Positions 7,655 to 17,429 of a DNA stretch of 64,000 nucleotides are shown here, in pieces (position 1 is the first letter of the stretch; every line of letters begins with the position of its first letter). The position numbers and the translations under genes are program-made. The stretch covers positions 1 to 64,000 of the forward strand of contig JBBQTD010000004.1 of assembly GCA_038234715.1 (NCBI GenBank), written 5' to 3'. The notes under the pieces were generated by a model, which saw nothing but the letters and a program-made list of their open reading frames with translations, did no database searches and had not been told where the DNA came from. Source of the stretch: SZAS-103 sp038234715. GTDB taxonomy: Bacteria > Pseudomonadota > Gammaproteobacteria > Xanthomonadales > Xanthomonadaceae.

Positions 7655-10600
7655 ATGAAATCCCCGACCGAGCTACCAACACCTCCGCTGCCGAAAGCCG
7701 GGCAGCACCGCGCGTATTGGCGCGCGCCGGCCAGCCAGAGCGCGCTCGCGCTCGCGTTGACGCGCTGCGCCCAGACCCACGACGGCCTTGTACTCGCGGT
7801 CGTTCGCGACACGCATGCGGCGCACATCCTTGAATCCGACCTGCGCCTGCTGGCTGGCGCGCAGCCGGTGCTGCATTTCCCGGATTGGGAAACCCTGCCC
7901 TACGACCTGTTTGGTCCGCATCCGGACATCGTCTCGCAGCGTGTCGCGACGCTGTATGGATTGCCGACGACACGCCGCGGCGTGCTGGTGGTGCCAGTCG
8001 CGACGTTGATGCAGAGGTTGTGTCCGCCAGGGTATGTGGCCGCGCAATCGCTATTGATCGCACGCGGCCAGAAGTTCGACCTGCTGCGCGAGCAGCGGCG
8101 CCTGGAGGCGGCGGGATACCGCAACGTGCAACAGGTACTCGACCCTGGCGATTACGCGGTACGCGGCGGGCTGCTCGACCTGTTTCCGATGGGCGCCGCC
8201 GAACCGTACCGGATCGAACTGTTCGACGATGTCATCGACACGATCCGCAGCTTCGATCCGGAATCGCAACGCTCGTCGCAGCCGGTCGAATCCGTGCGGC
8301 TGCTGCCTGCGCGCGAGTTTCCGCTCGACGAGGCAAGCATCAAGCGCGTGCGCGAATCCTTGCGTGAACGCTTCGACATCGACACCCGCCGCAGCCCGCT
8401 GTACCAGGACCTCAAGGAAGGCGGCACGCCTGCAGGCATCGAGTACTACGTGCCATTGTTTTTCGAATCAACTGCGAGCCTGTTCGACTATGTCGCGGAT
8501 GACACGCTGATAGTGCTGGGCGAAGAAGCGCTGGCGGCCGCCAACACATTCTGGACGCAGACAGGCGCGCGCTGGGAACAACGCCGGCACGACCTGCTGC
8601 GCCCGATCCTTCCGCCGGATGAGCTGTACCTGACGCCCGAGGCGTTACGCGAACGGATCAATGGGCATCGTCGCGTCGAGGTGTGCGGCGAATCGCATCC
8701 GAAGCGTGCCGAAGCCGTGGCACTAGGCGACCAGCCCGCGCCGACGCTGCCGTTGAACCAGAAGAACGAAGCACCGGCGGCCGCGCTCAACGGCTTCCTC
8801 GCAAGCTATCCGGGACGCGTGCTGGTCGCTGCAGATTCGGCGGGACGCCGCGAGGCATTGCTGGAGCAGTTCGCACTCGCTGGATTGCGACCGCAGCCGG
8901 TGTCCGGATGGCAGGCGTTCTTGAGGCTTGAAGAGGGGCTTGAAGAGGGACTTGAGCAGGGCCTTGCCCGCTTCGCAATCACCGTTGCACCGTTCGACAA
9001 CGGCTTCGCGCTCACCGAGCCCGCGCTGTGCGTGCTCACCGAGCGCCAGTTCAATCCCGACCGTGCGCCGGGCGCGCGACGGCGCAAACGTTCGGGGCGC
9101 GATCCCGAGACCATCATCCGCGATCTCGGCGAACTGGCGGTCGGCGCACCGATCGTGCACGAAGACCACGGCGTTGGTCGTTATCGCGGACTGATCACGC
9201 TCGACGCGGGTGGCGCGCTCGCCGAATACCTCGAGATCGAATACGCGAAGGGCGACAAGCTCTACGTACCCGTCGCGCAGCTGCACCTGGTCAATCGGTA
9301 TTCCGGCGCATCGCCGGAAACAGCGCCGCTGCATTCGCTGGGTGGCGAGCAATGGCAGAAGGCCAAGCGCAAGGCGGCCGAGCGCGTGCGCGACGTCGCG
9401 GCGGAATTGCTGGAGATCCAGGCGAAGCGGCACGCGCGCGTGGGTCTTGCGATCGCGGTCGATCGTGCGATGTACGAACCGTTCGCGGCGAGCTTTCCGT
9501 TCGAGGAAACGCCCGATCAGTTGGCTGCGATCGAAGCGGTGATCCGCGACCTCGCGATGCCGCAGCCGATGGACCGCGTGGTCTGCGGCGATGTCGGCTT
9601 CGGCAAGACCGAAGTCGCGGTGCGCGCGGCGTTCGTCGCAGCGAGTGCGGGCAAGCAGGTCGCGGTGCTGGTGCCGACGACACTTCTTGCGCAACAGCAT
9701 GGGCAGACGTTTCGCGACCGCTTCGCCGACTGGCCGATCCGCGCCGAGGTGATCTCGCGCTTCCGTTCCAGCGCGGAGATCAAGGCGGTACTCGCCGAGC
9801 TCGCCGAAGGACGCGTCGACGTGATCGTCGGCACCCACCGCCTGCTGCAGAAGGACGTGAGGTTCAAGGACCTCGGCCTGGTGATTGTGGACGAGGAACA
9901 GCGCTTCGGCGTGCAGCAAAAGGAAGCGCTGAAGAAACTGCGCGCCGAGGTCAACCTTCTCACCCTCACCGCCACGCCAATCCCGCGCACGTTGAACATG
10001 GCGATGACGGGCCTGCGAGAGCTCTCGCTGATTGCCACTGCGCCCGCGCACCGGCTTGCGGTGAAGACGTTCCTGACACCCTGGGACCCTGCACTGCTGA
10101 AGGAGGCTTTCCAGCGCGAGATCGCACGCGGCGGGCAGATCTACTTCCTGCACAACCAGGTCGAGAGCATCGAGCGCATGGCGCGCACGCTGGGCGAGAT
10201 GATGCCCGAGGCGCGCATCCGCGTCGGCCACGGGCAGATGCCCGAACGCGAGCTCGAACAGGTCATGCTCGACTTCCAGCGCCAGCGCTTCAACGTGCTG
10301 TTGTGCACGACAATCATCGAGTCGGGCATCGACATCCCGAACGCGAACACCATCATCATCGATCGCGCCGATCGCTTCGGGCTCGCGCAGTTGCACCAGC
10401 TGCGCGGACGCGTTGGTCGCTCGCACCACCGCGCCTATGCGTACCTGGTGGTGCCGGATCGCAAGTCGATGACGGGCGATGCGGCGAAGCGACTCGAAGC
10501 GATCACGGCGCTCGACGAACTCGGTGCGGGTTTTACCCTCGCAACCCACGACCTGGAAATCCGCGGCGCCGGCGAACTGCTTGGGGCCGAACAGAGTGGC

Positions 10601-11146
10601 CAGATCGCGGAAGTCGGCTTCAGCCTGTACACCGAGCTGCTTGAACGCGCGGTGCGCTCGATTCGCGAAGGCCATCTGCCAGACCTCGATGCCGAAGCCG
10701 ATCACGGCGGCGAAATCGAACTGCACATTCCCGCGCTGATCCCTGAGGACTACCAGCCTGACGTGCATGCGCGCCTCACGCTGTACAAGCGCATTGCCAG
10801 TGCGCGCGACATCGATGCGTTGCGCGAATTGCAGGTCGAAATGATCGACCGCTTCGGCCTGTTCCCTGACCAGGTCAAGCACCTGTTCGCGGTGACCGAA
10901 CTCAAGCTTGCCGCAACGCCACTGGGCATCCGCAAGATCGACATCGGCGCAACCGGCGGTCGCGTCGTGTTTACTGCAAAGCCGCACATCGACCCGATCG
11001 CGGTGATCCATATGATCCAGAAACAACCAAAGACCTACGCCCTCGATGGACCGCACAAGCTGCGGGTCAAGCTGGAGCTGCCAGATGCCGCATCGCGCGT
11101 TGCAGCGGCGCGCGGGTTGTTGCTGATGCTGGGCAAGCCAGGGTAG
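7655..11146 (+). CDS. mfd: Transcription-repair coupling factor Mfd
   Basis: This cytoplasmic ATP-driven translocase removes RNA polymerase stalled at DNA damage and recruits UvrA. At 1163 residues it is full length. An N-terminal UvrB-like region (1-350) is followed by the RNA-polymerase-interacting CarD-like domain (about 490-560, with HEDHGVGRYRGL). The RecG-like motor has Walker A in GDVGFGKTEVAVR (about 645) and Walker B DEEQRFGV (about 745). The helicase C domain has the RGRVGRS motif, and a TRCF domain lies near the end. A TAAACT box ten bases before the ATG (7639-7644) suggests a short-leader or leaderless mRNA. Confidence 0.97.
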   Translation: MKSPTELPTPPLPKAGQHRAYWRAPASQSALALALTRCAQTHDGLVLAVVRDTHAAHILESDLRLLAGAQPVLHFPDWETLPYDLFGPHPDIVSQRVATLYGLPTTRRGVLVVPVATLMQRLCPPGYVAAQSLLIARGQKFDLLREQRRLEAAGYRNVQQVLDPGDYAVRGGLLDLFPMGAAEPYRIELFDDVIDTIRSFDPESQRSSQPVESVRLLPAREFPLDEASIKRVRESLRERFDIDTRRSPLYQDLKEGGTPAGIEYYVPLFFESTASLFDYVADDTLIVLGEEALAAANTFWTQTGARWEQRRHDLLRPILPPDELYLTPEALRERINGHRRVEVCGESHPKRAEAVALGDQPAPTLPLNQKNEAPAAALNGFLASYPGRVLVAADSAGRREALLEQFALAGLRPQPVSGWQAFLRLEEGLEEGLEQGLARFAITVAPFDNGFALTEPALCVLTERQFNPDRAPGARRRKRSGRDPETIIRDLGELAVGAPIVHEDHGVGRYRGLITLDAGGALAEYLEIEYAKGDKLYVPVAQLHLVNRYSGASPETAPLHSLGGEQWQKAKRKAAERVRDVAAELLEIQAKRHARVGLAIAVDRAMYEPFAASFPFEETPDQLAAIEAVIRDLAMPQPMDRVVCGDVGFGKTEVAVRAAFVAASAGKQVAVLVPTTLLAQQHGQTFRDRFADWPIRAEVISRFRSSAEIKAVLAELAEGRVDVIVGTHRLLQKDVRFKDLGLVIVDEEQRFGVQQKEALKKLRAEVNLLTLTATPIPRTLNMAMTGLRELSLIATAPAHRLAVKTFLTPWDPALLKEAFQREIARGGQIYFLHNQVESIERMARTLGEMMPEARIRVGHGQMPERELEQVMLDFQRQRFNVLLCTTIIESGIDIPNANTIIIDRADRFGLAQLHQLRGRVGRSHHRAYAYLVVPDRKSMTGDAAKRLEAITALDELGAGFTLATHDLEIRGAGELLGAEQSGQIAEVGFSLYTELLERAVRSIREGHLPDLDAEADHGGEIELHIPALIPEDYQPDVHARLTLYKRIASARDIDALRELQVEMIDRFGLFPDQVKHLFAVTELKLAATPLGIRKIDIGATGGRVVFTAKPHIDPIAVIHMIQKQPKTYALDGPHKLRVKLELPDAASRVAAARGLLLMLGKPG

Positions 11147-11282
11147 AGCCTGCATGCGGCACGCTTCGCCTGCCGCGCCGCGACAGGATCGAAACCGACC
11201 CGCGAGCCGATACCATGGAAGACGTGAGAGGATTGCTTTCGCCGCCGCTAGCCGATGCGGCGCTGGCAGATCAGGAGGATCC

Positions 11283-11669
11283 ATGTCGCGCGTCGTCCAC
11301 TTCGAAATCCATGCGTCCGATCCGCAGGTGCTGATCGCGTTCTACAGCGCGTTGTTCGGCTGGAAGATCGAAAAATGGTGGAAATTCGACTACTGGCAAA
11401 TCGAGACCGGCCCCGCTGACCAGCCTGGAATCAATGGCGGCCTGGTGCCCAGGCGAGGTACACGCCCGCGCGACACCCAGCCCTGCAATGCCCATGTGTG
11501 CACGGTGCAGGTCGAATCGCTGGACGCGTCGTTTGCGAAAGCCCTGTCGCTTGGCGCCAACATCGCGGTGCCGAAGATGCCGATCCCCGGCGTTGGATGG
11601 CTCGCCTATGTGAAGGATCCGGATGGAAACATCTTCGGCTTGATGCAGCCGGATCCCGGCGCGCGTTGA
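11283..11669 (+). CDS. VOC-superfamily (glyoxalase/bleomycin-resistance fold) protein
   Basis: This small 128-residue protein has two beta-alpha-beta-beta-beta modules. The first begins VVHFEIHASDPQVLIAFYSALF and the second ends DPDGNIFGLMQPD, a classic VOC C-terminal strand with a possible metal-ligand region. The start at 11283 follows a strong AGGAGG ribosome-binding site, so the longer frame opening at 11154 was rejected. The substrate is unknown; the family includes dioxygenases, isomerases and drug-binding proteins. Confidence 0.8.
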   Translation: MSRVVHFEIHASDPQVLIAFYSALFGWKIEKWWKFDYWQIETGPADQPGINGGLVPRRGTRPRDTQPCNAHVCTVQVESLDASFAKALSLGANIAVPKMPIPGVGWLAYVKDPDGNIFGLMQPDPGAR

Positions 11670-11708
11670 GTACCGGATTCATCCGGGCGCGTTGACGCTG
11701 GAGAGCGC

Positions 11709-13016
11709 ATGCGAATCCAGATTCTGCTGCCAATTCTGCTGGCCATCACGGTACCGGTCAATGCGGCGCCGCTACTGCTCACCCACGCCACTGTCATCGA
11801 CGGCACCGGCTCGGCTGCATTGTCCAACACGACCATCGTCTTCGACGGTGCACGCATCCGGTCGATCTATCCGAGCGACAGCAAGCCGGTGCCGGATGGT
11901 GTGAAAGTCGAGGATGTCAGCGGCCGGTACGTGATCCCTGGCCTGATCGACGCGCACGTGCATATCACCGATGTCGAACCGGACATCGCGCACTACCAGG
12001 CGTTCCTGCATGCGCTGCTGCTCGGTGGTGTTACCGGGATTCGCGACATGGCTGGCAACGCGCGGTTGCTCGGCTATCTCGCTCAGCAGACCGATACCGA
12101 TGCGTTCGCCGGCCCGGATATTTTCTATGCAGCGCTGATGGCGGGGCCGTCGTTTTTTGCCGAGGACCCTCGCGTGCAGGCGTCCGCCCCCGGCGTCCCG
12201 GTCGGGCACGCGCCCTGGATGCGGGCTGTCGATGCGCAGACCGACCTTGCGTCCGCGATCGCCGAGGCCAGGGGAACCGGCGCGACAGCGATCAAGATCT
12301 ACGCGAACCTTCCAGCGACCCTGGTGCAAGCCATCGCCGCCGAAGCGCATCGCCAAGACATGCGCGTGTGGACGCATGCGACGACCTTTCCGGCGAAGCC
12401 GAGCGATGCCGTCGCCGCTGGCGCCGACACGATCTCGCACAGCGCGTACCTGGTCTGGGAAGCGGCGCCGACGGTGCCGGACGACTATGCGGGGCGCGCA
12501 CGTGGCGACTTCTTGCATATCCGTGCGGATGCGCACGGGATCGTCGCGTTGTTCGACGCGATGCACCAGCACGGCACAATCCTCGACCCGACCTTGAACG
12601 TGTTTCGCGAGGAAGCCGAACACCAGCCGAAGAAAGTCGGCGCCGGGATCATGCCGTGGAGTTATGCCGTCACGAAACTCGCACATGATCGCGGGGTGCT
12701 GGTCGATGCCGGTACCGATAGCTCGGGGCTGCCCGACGGCGCCGACGACAATCCGGACCTGCAGGCGCTGCCTGAAGTGCATGCAGAGATGGCGCTGCTG
12801 GTCGAGCATTGCGGCTTTACGCCACTCGAGGCGATCCACGCCGCGACCGAGGTCGGCGCGATGGCGATGGGCCAGTCCGGGACACGCGGAACAATCGCCA
12901 CGGGCATGCGCGCCGACCTCGTCGTACTCGACGCCGACCCAAGCGTGGACATCCACAACACTTCGAGGATCGCCGTCGTGGTCAAGAACGGAATCGTGTA
13001 TCGGCACAACCGGTAG
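11709..13016 (+). CDS. Secreted amidohydrolase-family protein
   Basis: This is a 435-residue metal-dependent hydrolase of the imidazolonepropionase/prolidase-like type, with an N-terminal signal peptide (MRIQILLPILLAITVPVNA). Metal ligands appear in DAHVHITD (HxH), followed by conserved His in HAHRQDMRVWTHA-like segments and Asp in VLVDAGTDSSG. The C-terminus returns to the beta-sandwich typical of the superfamily (GMRADLVVLDADP). Periplasmic enzymes of this group often act on dipeptides or toxins, but the substrate here cannot be assigned. It is 39 bases after the VOC gene, possibly cotranscribed. Confidence 0.8.
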   Translation: MRIQILLPILLAITVPVNAAPLLLTHATVIDGTGSAALSNTTIVFDGARIRSIYPSDSKPVPDGVKVEDVSGRYVIPGLIDAHVHITDVEPDIAHYQAFLHALLLGGVTGIRDMAGNARLLGYLAQQTDTDAFAGPDIFYAALMAGPSFFAEDPRVQASAPGVPVGHAPWMRAVDAQTDLASAIAEARGTGATAIKIYANLPATLVQAIAAEAHRQDMRVWTHATTFPAKPSDAVAAGADTISHSAYLVWEAAPTVPDDYAGRARGDFLHIRADAHGIVALFDAMHQHGTILDPTLNVFREEAEHQPKKVGAGIMPWSYAVTKLAHDRGVLVDAGTDSSGLPDGADDNPDLQALPEVHAEMALLVEHCGFTPLEAIHAATEVGAMAMGQSGTRGTIATGMRADLVVLDADPSVDIHNTSRIAVVVKNGIVYRHNR

Positions 13017-13154
13017 CGGATCGGCTGGCTTCTGGGCGGCCATGCATTTGCTTCGCTCCGATCGCGTGTCGCTGGCTGTCGCGCCGCCTTGAATCGATGA
13101 AATGGACGCGAATCTGGGCGATCATTGCGAATCGAAACATTCAACAGACCTGCC

Positions 13155-13643
13155 ATGTCAACGATCGAAGACCGTTTGCGCGAACTGGGCCTTTCGCTTC
13201 CGCCGGCTGCGCAACCGCCGCCGGGGATCCTGCTACCGTTCCAGTTCGTGCGCGTGGTTGGCCGACGCGCGTGGATCTCCGGCCATGGGCCGCAGAGTCC
13301 CGCCGGGTGGTTCACCGAGCCGCTGGGCAAGCTAGGACGCGAAGTGACGGTTGAACAGGGCTACAAGGCCGCACGACTCACCGCGCTGTCGATGCTCGGC
13401 AGCCTGCAGCGCGCGCTGGGTGACCTGGACCGCATCGCCGCGTGGACGCGCGTGTTCGGCATGGTCAATTCGGCGCCGGGATTCAACCGGCAACCGGCCG
13501 TCATCAATGGATTCTCCGATCTGATCATCGAAGTCTTCGGTCATGCCATCGGCGCGCACAGCCGTAGCGCGGTCGGCATGGCGGAGCTGCCGTTCAACAT
13601 CCCCGTCGAGATCGAGGGCGAGGTCGAGTTGTGCGACAGCTGA
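13155..13643 (+). CDS. RidA/YjgF-family protein
   Basis: This 162-residue protein has the RidA-like fold found in the longer subgroup with an N-terminal extension (MSTIEDRLRELGLSLPPAA). Later segments ISGHGPQ and EVFGHAIGAHSRSAVGMAELP match the pattern of that subgroup. RidA members hydrolyse reactive enamine/imine intermediates, but this subgroup's activity is mostly uncharacterised. The ATG at 13155 was preferred to the one at 13125. It overlaps the frame that opens before the serine hydrolase. Confidence 0.75.
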   Translation: MSTIEDRLRELGLSLPPAAQPPPGILLPFQFVRVVGRRAWISGHGPQSPAGWFTEPLGKLGREVTVEQGYKAARLTALSMLGSLQRALGDLDRIAAWTRVFGMVNSAPGFNRQPAVINGFSDLIIEVFGHAIGAHSRSAVGMAELPFNIPVEIEGEVELCDS

Positions 13644-13720
13644 AAACGCAAGTCAAAGCAGCGCCTGCGCCCGTCGCCGTGCGCATTGCAAGATCCATCG
13701 CAAACATTTTCGAGGTCCTG

Positions 13721-14950
13721 ATGAGAACGCAGGCCAAATGCTTCATGTGGATCGGCGCCATGGCGATGCTCTGCAGTGCGTCGGCCACAATCGGTGCGAT
13801 ACAGGGAAACCCTGCACCGCGCGCATCTCCTGCGCCGGAGCAGATGGATGCGACAGTCCAGGACCTGATGAAGAGGGCGAACATACCCGGGTTGGCGATC
13901 GCGATCATCCAGGATGGCAGAATCACCAGGACGCAGGCGTATGGCATGGCGGACGTCGAGAAGCATCGGCCGATGACGCCCGACACGATCATGTACGCGG
14001 CATCGCTTACCAAGCCGGCGTTCGCGTACATGGTCCTGCAACTGGTCGATGAAGGCGTCATCGATCTCGACGCTCCGCTTACCAGAATGCTGAAGAAGCC
14101 CCTGCCCGACTATCCCGACTACGCCGATCTCACGGGCGATCCACGCTGGAAAGCCATCACTCCTCGAATGCTGCTGTCGCACACCAGCGGCCTGCCCAAC
14201 TGGCGCCGTTTCAACGATGACGGCAAGCTCGACATCAAGTTCAAGCCCGGTACGCGGTTTGTCTATTCCGGCGAAGGGATACAGTTGTTGCAACTGATCG
14301 TCGAGGAACGCACCGGAAAGTCGCTTTCCGAACTCATGCTGGCGCGCGTATTCGACCGCTTCGGCATGACCCACACCAGCATGGTCTGGCGCGACGATTT
14401 CGCGGGTTCGGAGTCGAATGAATACGACGCCAGCGGCAAGTCGACCGGCCACGACCACCACACCGAGGCGCAGGCTGCGGCGTCGATGGAAACGAACGTC
14501 GGCGACTATGCGAAGTTTGTCGCGGGAGTGCTGCGCGGGGAAAGTCTGTCGAAAAAGTCAGTGCGCGCGATGCTGCATGCGCAGATCCGGATCGTGTCTC
14601 CGCAGGAGTTTCCCTCGCATTTCCCCGGGGCGACCAAGGTCAACGATTCCATCCATCTGTCGGCGGGCCTGGGCTGGGTGCTGTACGACGCGCCGCGTGG
14701 CCCTGCGATGTTCAAGGAAGGCAACGACGAGGGCACCAACAACTTCGTGCTCGCGTTCCCGAAAACCAGGTCAGCCGTTATCGTGTTGTCGAACAGCGCA
14801 CGCGCGGACCGGATGTTCTTCCCACTCGTCGAATCGCTCTACGGACGTACCTGCCTGCCATGGTTCTGGATGGGTTATGTCCCCTACGACAGACCGGAAC
14901 TGCGCAACCCGGGCGCTCGCGCGCATCCGTTTTCAACGTGCACACGCTGA
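13721..14950 (+). CDS. Secreted serine hydrolase, beta-lactamase/PBP fold (class C-like)
   Basis: From the ATG at 13721 the product is 409 residues with a signal peptide (MRTQAKCFMWIGAMAMLCSASA). A GAGG ribosome-binding site precedes this start; the in-frame ATG at 13631 is upstream and lies within the previous gene. The catalytic SxxK motif is SLTK in YAASLTKPAF, and the second motif is YSGEG (YxN/YSN position). The family includes esterases, D-aminopeptidases and class C beta-lactamases; a true beta-lactamase role is not supported. Confidence 0.8.
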   Translation: MRTQAKCFMWIGAMAMLCSASATIGAIQGNPAPRASPAPEQMDATVQDLMKRANIPGLAIAIIQDGRITRTQAYGMADVEKHRPMTPDTIMYAASLTKPAFAYMVLQLVDEGVIDLDAPLTRMLKKPLPDYPDYADLTGDPRWKAITPRMLLSHTSGLPNWRRFNDDGKLDIKFKPGTRFVYSGEGIQLLQLIVEERTGKSLSELMLARVFDRFGMTHTSMVWRDDFAGSESNEYDASGKSTGHDHHTEAQAAASMETNVGDYAKFVAGVLRGESLSKKSVRAMLHAQIRIVSPQEFPSHFPGATKVNDSIHLSAGLGWVLYDAPRGPAMFKEGNDEGTNNFVLAFPKTRSAVIVLSNSARADRMFFPLVESLYGRTCLPWFWMGYVPYDRPELRNPGARAHPFSTCTR

Positions 14951-15002
14951 TTGATTCGGGCGCGCCGACCGACCCGTCGCAACCGGATGGGGATCGATCG
15001 CC

Positions 15003-15536
15003 ATGACATCCGTGTACTTCCTGCGGACGCGACGCCTCGGCTTTCGTCATTGGTCCGAAGCGGACACTGCACTGGCTTCGAACCTTTGGGGCGATCCGGA
15101 AGTCACGCGCCTGGTCGGTGGTCCTTTTGCGGAACCCGAGATCCAGCAGCGTCTCGCACGCGAGATCGCCCAGCAGGCGGCCGATGGTGTGCAGTACTGG
15201 CCGATGTTCATACCTGAGTTCGATGAGTTCGTCGGTTGCTGCGGCCTGCGCCCCTGTCCGGACGGTGACCGCGTTTACGAACTTGGCTTCCATCTGCGGC
15301 CATTGTTCTGGGGCTGCGGGCTGGCCAAGGAAGCCGCGGATGCGGTCATCGCTCATGCGTTTGACGTGCTCGGGGCTACAAGCCTGTTCGCGGGACATCA
15401 TCCGCAGAATGCATCATCCGCGCGCTTGCTGGAACGCCTCGGCTTTCGCTACGACCGCGATGAGTTCTATGCGCCCACCGGGCTCGAACACCCGTCCTAC
15501 CGTCTTGCATCGCAGGCGCGAGCACGCAAGGCATGA
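15003..15536 (+). CDS. GNAT acetyltransferase, RimJ/RimL type
   Basis: This 177-residue protein starts with the RimJ/RimL-like strand (FLRTRRLGFRHWSEAD). It continues through ELGFHLRPLFWGCGLAKEAADAV, the acetyl-CoA binding region, to NASSARLLERLGFRYDRDEFY, the typical last helix and strand. Such enzymes acetylate N-terminal amines or small molecules; the target is unknown. It lies between the serine hydrolase and the FG-GAP gene, each with its own spacing. Confidence 0.8.
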   Translation: MTSVYFLRTRRLGFRHWSEADTALASNLWGDPEVTRLVGGPFAEPEIQQRLAREIAQQAADGVQYWPMFIPEFDEFVGCCGLRPCPDGDRVYELGFHLRPLFWGCGLAKEAADAVIAHAFDVLGATSLFAGHHPQNASSARLLERLGFRYDRDEFYAPTGLEHPSYRLASQARARKA

Positions 15537-15621
15537 CCTGCGGCACGGGTCGGCTCCCCCATGTAGTGCTAGCTTGCTGGCGATGCGCCAGAGGGCGTCA
15601 CCCCGTCCAGCGAGAGTCAGC

Positions 15622-17349
15622 ATGCGAAACCAACCGGGTCATCGCGGCGCCTACGTTCGCACCGGCATCCTGCTTGCAACGCTGATCGGTTCAGTGCTGG
15701 TTGCGGCAGCGCTGCCTGCGCAGACCCCTGTTGCGGGCATGGCCGAAGCGCAGGCGAAGCTTCAGGCTGGCGATCCAGCGGCGGCGCAGGCAATCCTTGA
15801 AGATCTGGTGAAGCGCGATCCCACGAACGCCATGGCGTGGCGCACGTTGGGTTCGGTGTGCATCAAGGCCAAGCACCTGGATTGCGCCGAACCCGCACTG
15901 CGAGAGGCACTGAAGTTGATGCCCGGAACTCCGCAGGTGATGTACAACCTTGGCGTTGTGCAGGCGCAACGCGGCGACAAGGACAAGGCGTTCGTTTGGC
16001 TGAACAAGGCGAAGGCCACGCGCAGGCTCGACCTCACGCCGATCCTCTCCGATGCCGACCTTGCGAGCCTCAAGGACGATCCACGCTTCAACGCCCTGCT
16101 GCCGAGGCCTGAGGATTTCGCCGATCCGTTCGTCGAACCGGTGAAGATCATCCGCGAATGGGATGGCGAAGCGGCGAACGACCAGTTCGGCTGGATCGCG
16201 CGGGTGCTCGGCGATGTCGACGGCGATGGCGTCGCAGATTTCGTGACTTCGGCACCCACGAAAAACATCGGCGGCGAAAACGCAGGTCGCGTGTACGTGT
16301 ATTCCACGCGCACCGGTAAACTAGTGTGGTCGGTCGATGGAAAGCCGGGCGACCAACTGGGCACCGGCGTCGAATCCGCCGGGGACGTCGACGGCGATGG
16401 CATAGCCGATGTCGCGGCCGGCGCGCCGAACGGCGACAAGGCGTTCGTGTATTCGGGCAAGGATGGCCATGTGCTGCTGAGCTTCCCTGGCGAAGCCAAG
16501 GGCGACATGTTCGGCCAGCACATCGCCACAGCCGGCGATATCGACCACGACGGGCACGCCGACGTGATCGTCGGTGCGCCCGGGAACAATGCCGGCGGCA
16601 AGGGCGCCGGGAGCGCGTATGTGTATTCGGGCAAGGACGGACACGTCCTGCTCACATTGACCGGCGAACGTGCGGGCGATGCGTTTGGCAGCACGGTCGG
16701 CGGCTACGGCGATGCGAAGCATCATTTCCTGCTGGTCGGTGCACCAGGCGCGGGACCGAACAAGACGGGCCGGGTTTACGTGTACGACAAACTGGACGCC
16801 AGACCGAAGTTCATCATCGAATCGGATGCAACCGGCAACGCACTAGGGCTGATGTTCGCTTCCGTACTCGGCGACACCGATGGCGATGGCGTGCCGGACA
16901 TTTATGCATCCGACTGGTCGAATACCGCAAAGGGCCGTTCGACCGGGCGGGTGTACGTGCACTCGGGCGCGGACGGTCACCGCATGTTGACGCTGACTGG
17001 AGAAACCGTGGGCGACGGGTTCGGAACTACGCTCGCTGTCGCCGGCGACGTGGACCACGATGGCCATGCGGACCTCATCGTGGGTGCATGGCAATACGCT
17101 GGCTCGGCTGTCTCCGGTGGCCGCGCGTATCTGTATTCCGGCAAGGACGGCAAGCTGCTCAAGACCTATACCTGCAAGACGCCGGGTGACACGTTTGGAT
17201 TCGATGCGGTTGGCATGGGCGACGTCGACGGGGATGGCACCGATGACCTGTTGATCACGTCCGGCTGGAGCAGCATCCATGGCTTCCAGTCGGGTCGCGT
17301 GTTCATCATTTCCAGCGGCATCCAGAAGCTCTCGCCAGCTGCGAAGTAG
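15622..17349 (+). CDS. Secreted TPR plus seven-repeat FG-GAP (integrin-alpha-like) protein
   Basis: This 575-residue exported protein begins with a basic N-terminus and a hydrophobic signal or anchor (about 14-32). A TPR region (about 40-140) contains paired helices such as AWRTLGSVCIKAKHLD and VMYNLGVVQAQRGDKDKA. Seven FG-GAP units follow, recognised by calcium-site loops DVDGDGVADFV, DVDGDGIADVA, DIDHDGHADVI, a degenerate fourth unit (GDAKHHFLLVGAP), DTDGDGVPDIY, DVDHDGHADLI and DVDGDGTDDLL. Seven units close a beta-propeller. Function is unknown, perhaps surface binding. The start at 15622 is chosen because the earlier open frame overlaps the acetyltransferase. Confidence 0.8.
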   Translation: MRNQPGHRGAYVRTGILLATLIGSVLVAAALPAQTPVAGMAEAQAKLQAGDPAAAQAILEDLVKRDPTNAMAWRTLGSVCIKAKHLDCAEPALREALKLMPGTPQVMYNLGVVQAQRGDKDKAFVWLNKAKATRRLDLTPILSDADLASLKDDPRFNALLPRPEDFADPFVEPVKIIREWDGEAANDQFGWIARVLGDVDGDGVADFVTSAPTKNIGGENAGRVYVYSTRTGKLVWSVDGKPGDQLGTGVESAGDVDGDGIADVAAGAPNGDKAFVYSGKDGHVLLSFPGEAKGDMFGQHIATAGDIDHDGHADVIVGAPGNNAGGKGAGSAYVYSGKDGHVLLTLTGERAGDAFGSTVGGYGDAKHHFLLVGAPGAGPNKTGRVYVYDKLDARPKFIIESDATGNALGLMFASVLGDTDGDGVPDIYASDWSNTAKGRSTGRVYVHSGADGHRMLTLTGETVGDGFGTTLAVAGDVDHDGHADLIVGAWQYAGSAVSGGRAYLYSGKDGKLLKTYTCKTPGDTFGFDAVGMGDVDGDGTDDLLITSGWSSIHGFQSGRVFIISSGIQKLSPAAK

Positions 17350-17429
17350 CACTGCAATTTGAGCACTGCAGGGCTATGGCACGGTGGGTCGCGCTAGAAT
17401 CGAAGCAATCCTCGCCCGGTGGTCCACAC

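Noticed and set aside
8723..11284. Very long open frame antisense to mfd (853 codons)
   Set aside because: Mfd is unmistakable on the plus strand; the antisense frame is a high-GC codon-bias shadow with no recognisable motif. The same reasoning removed long antisense frames opposite purT, rlmKL, minD and cls.
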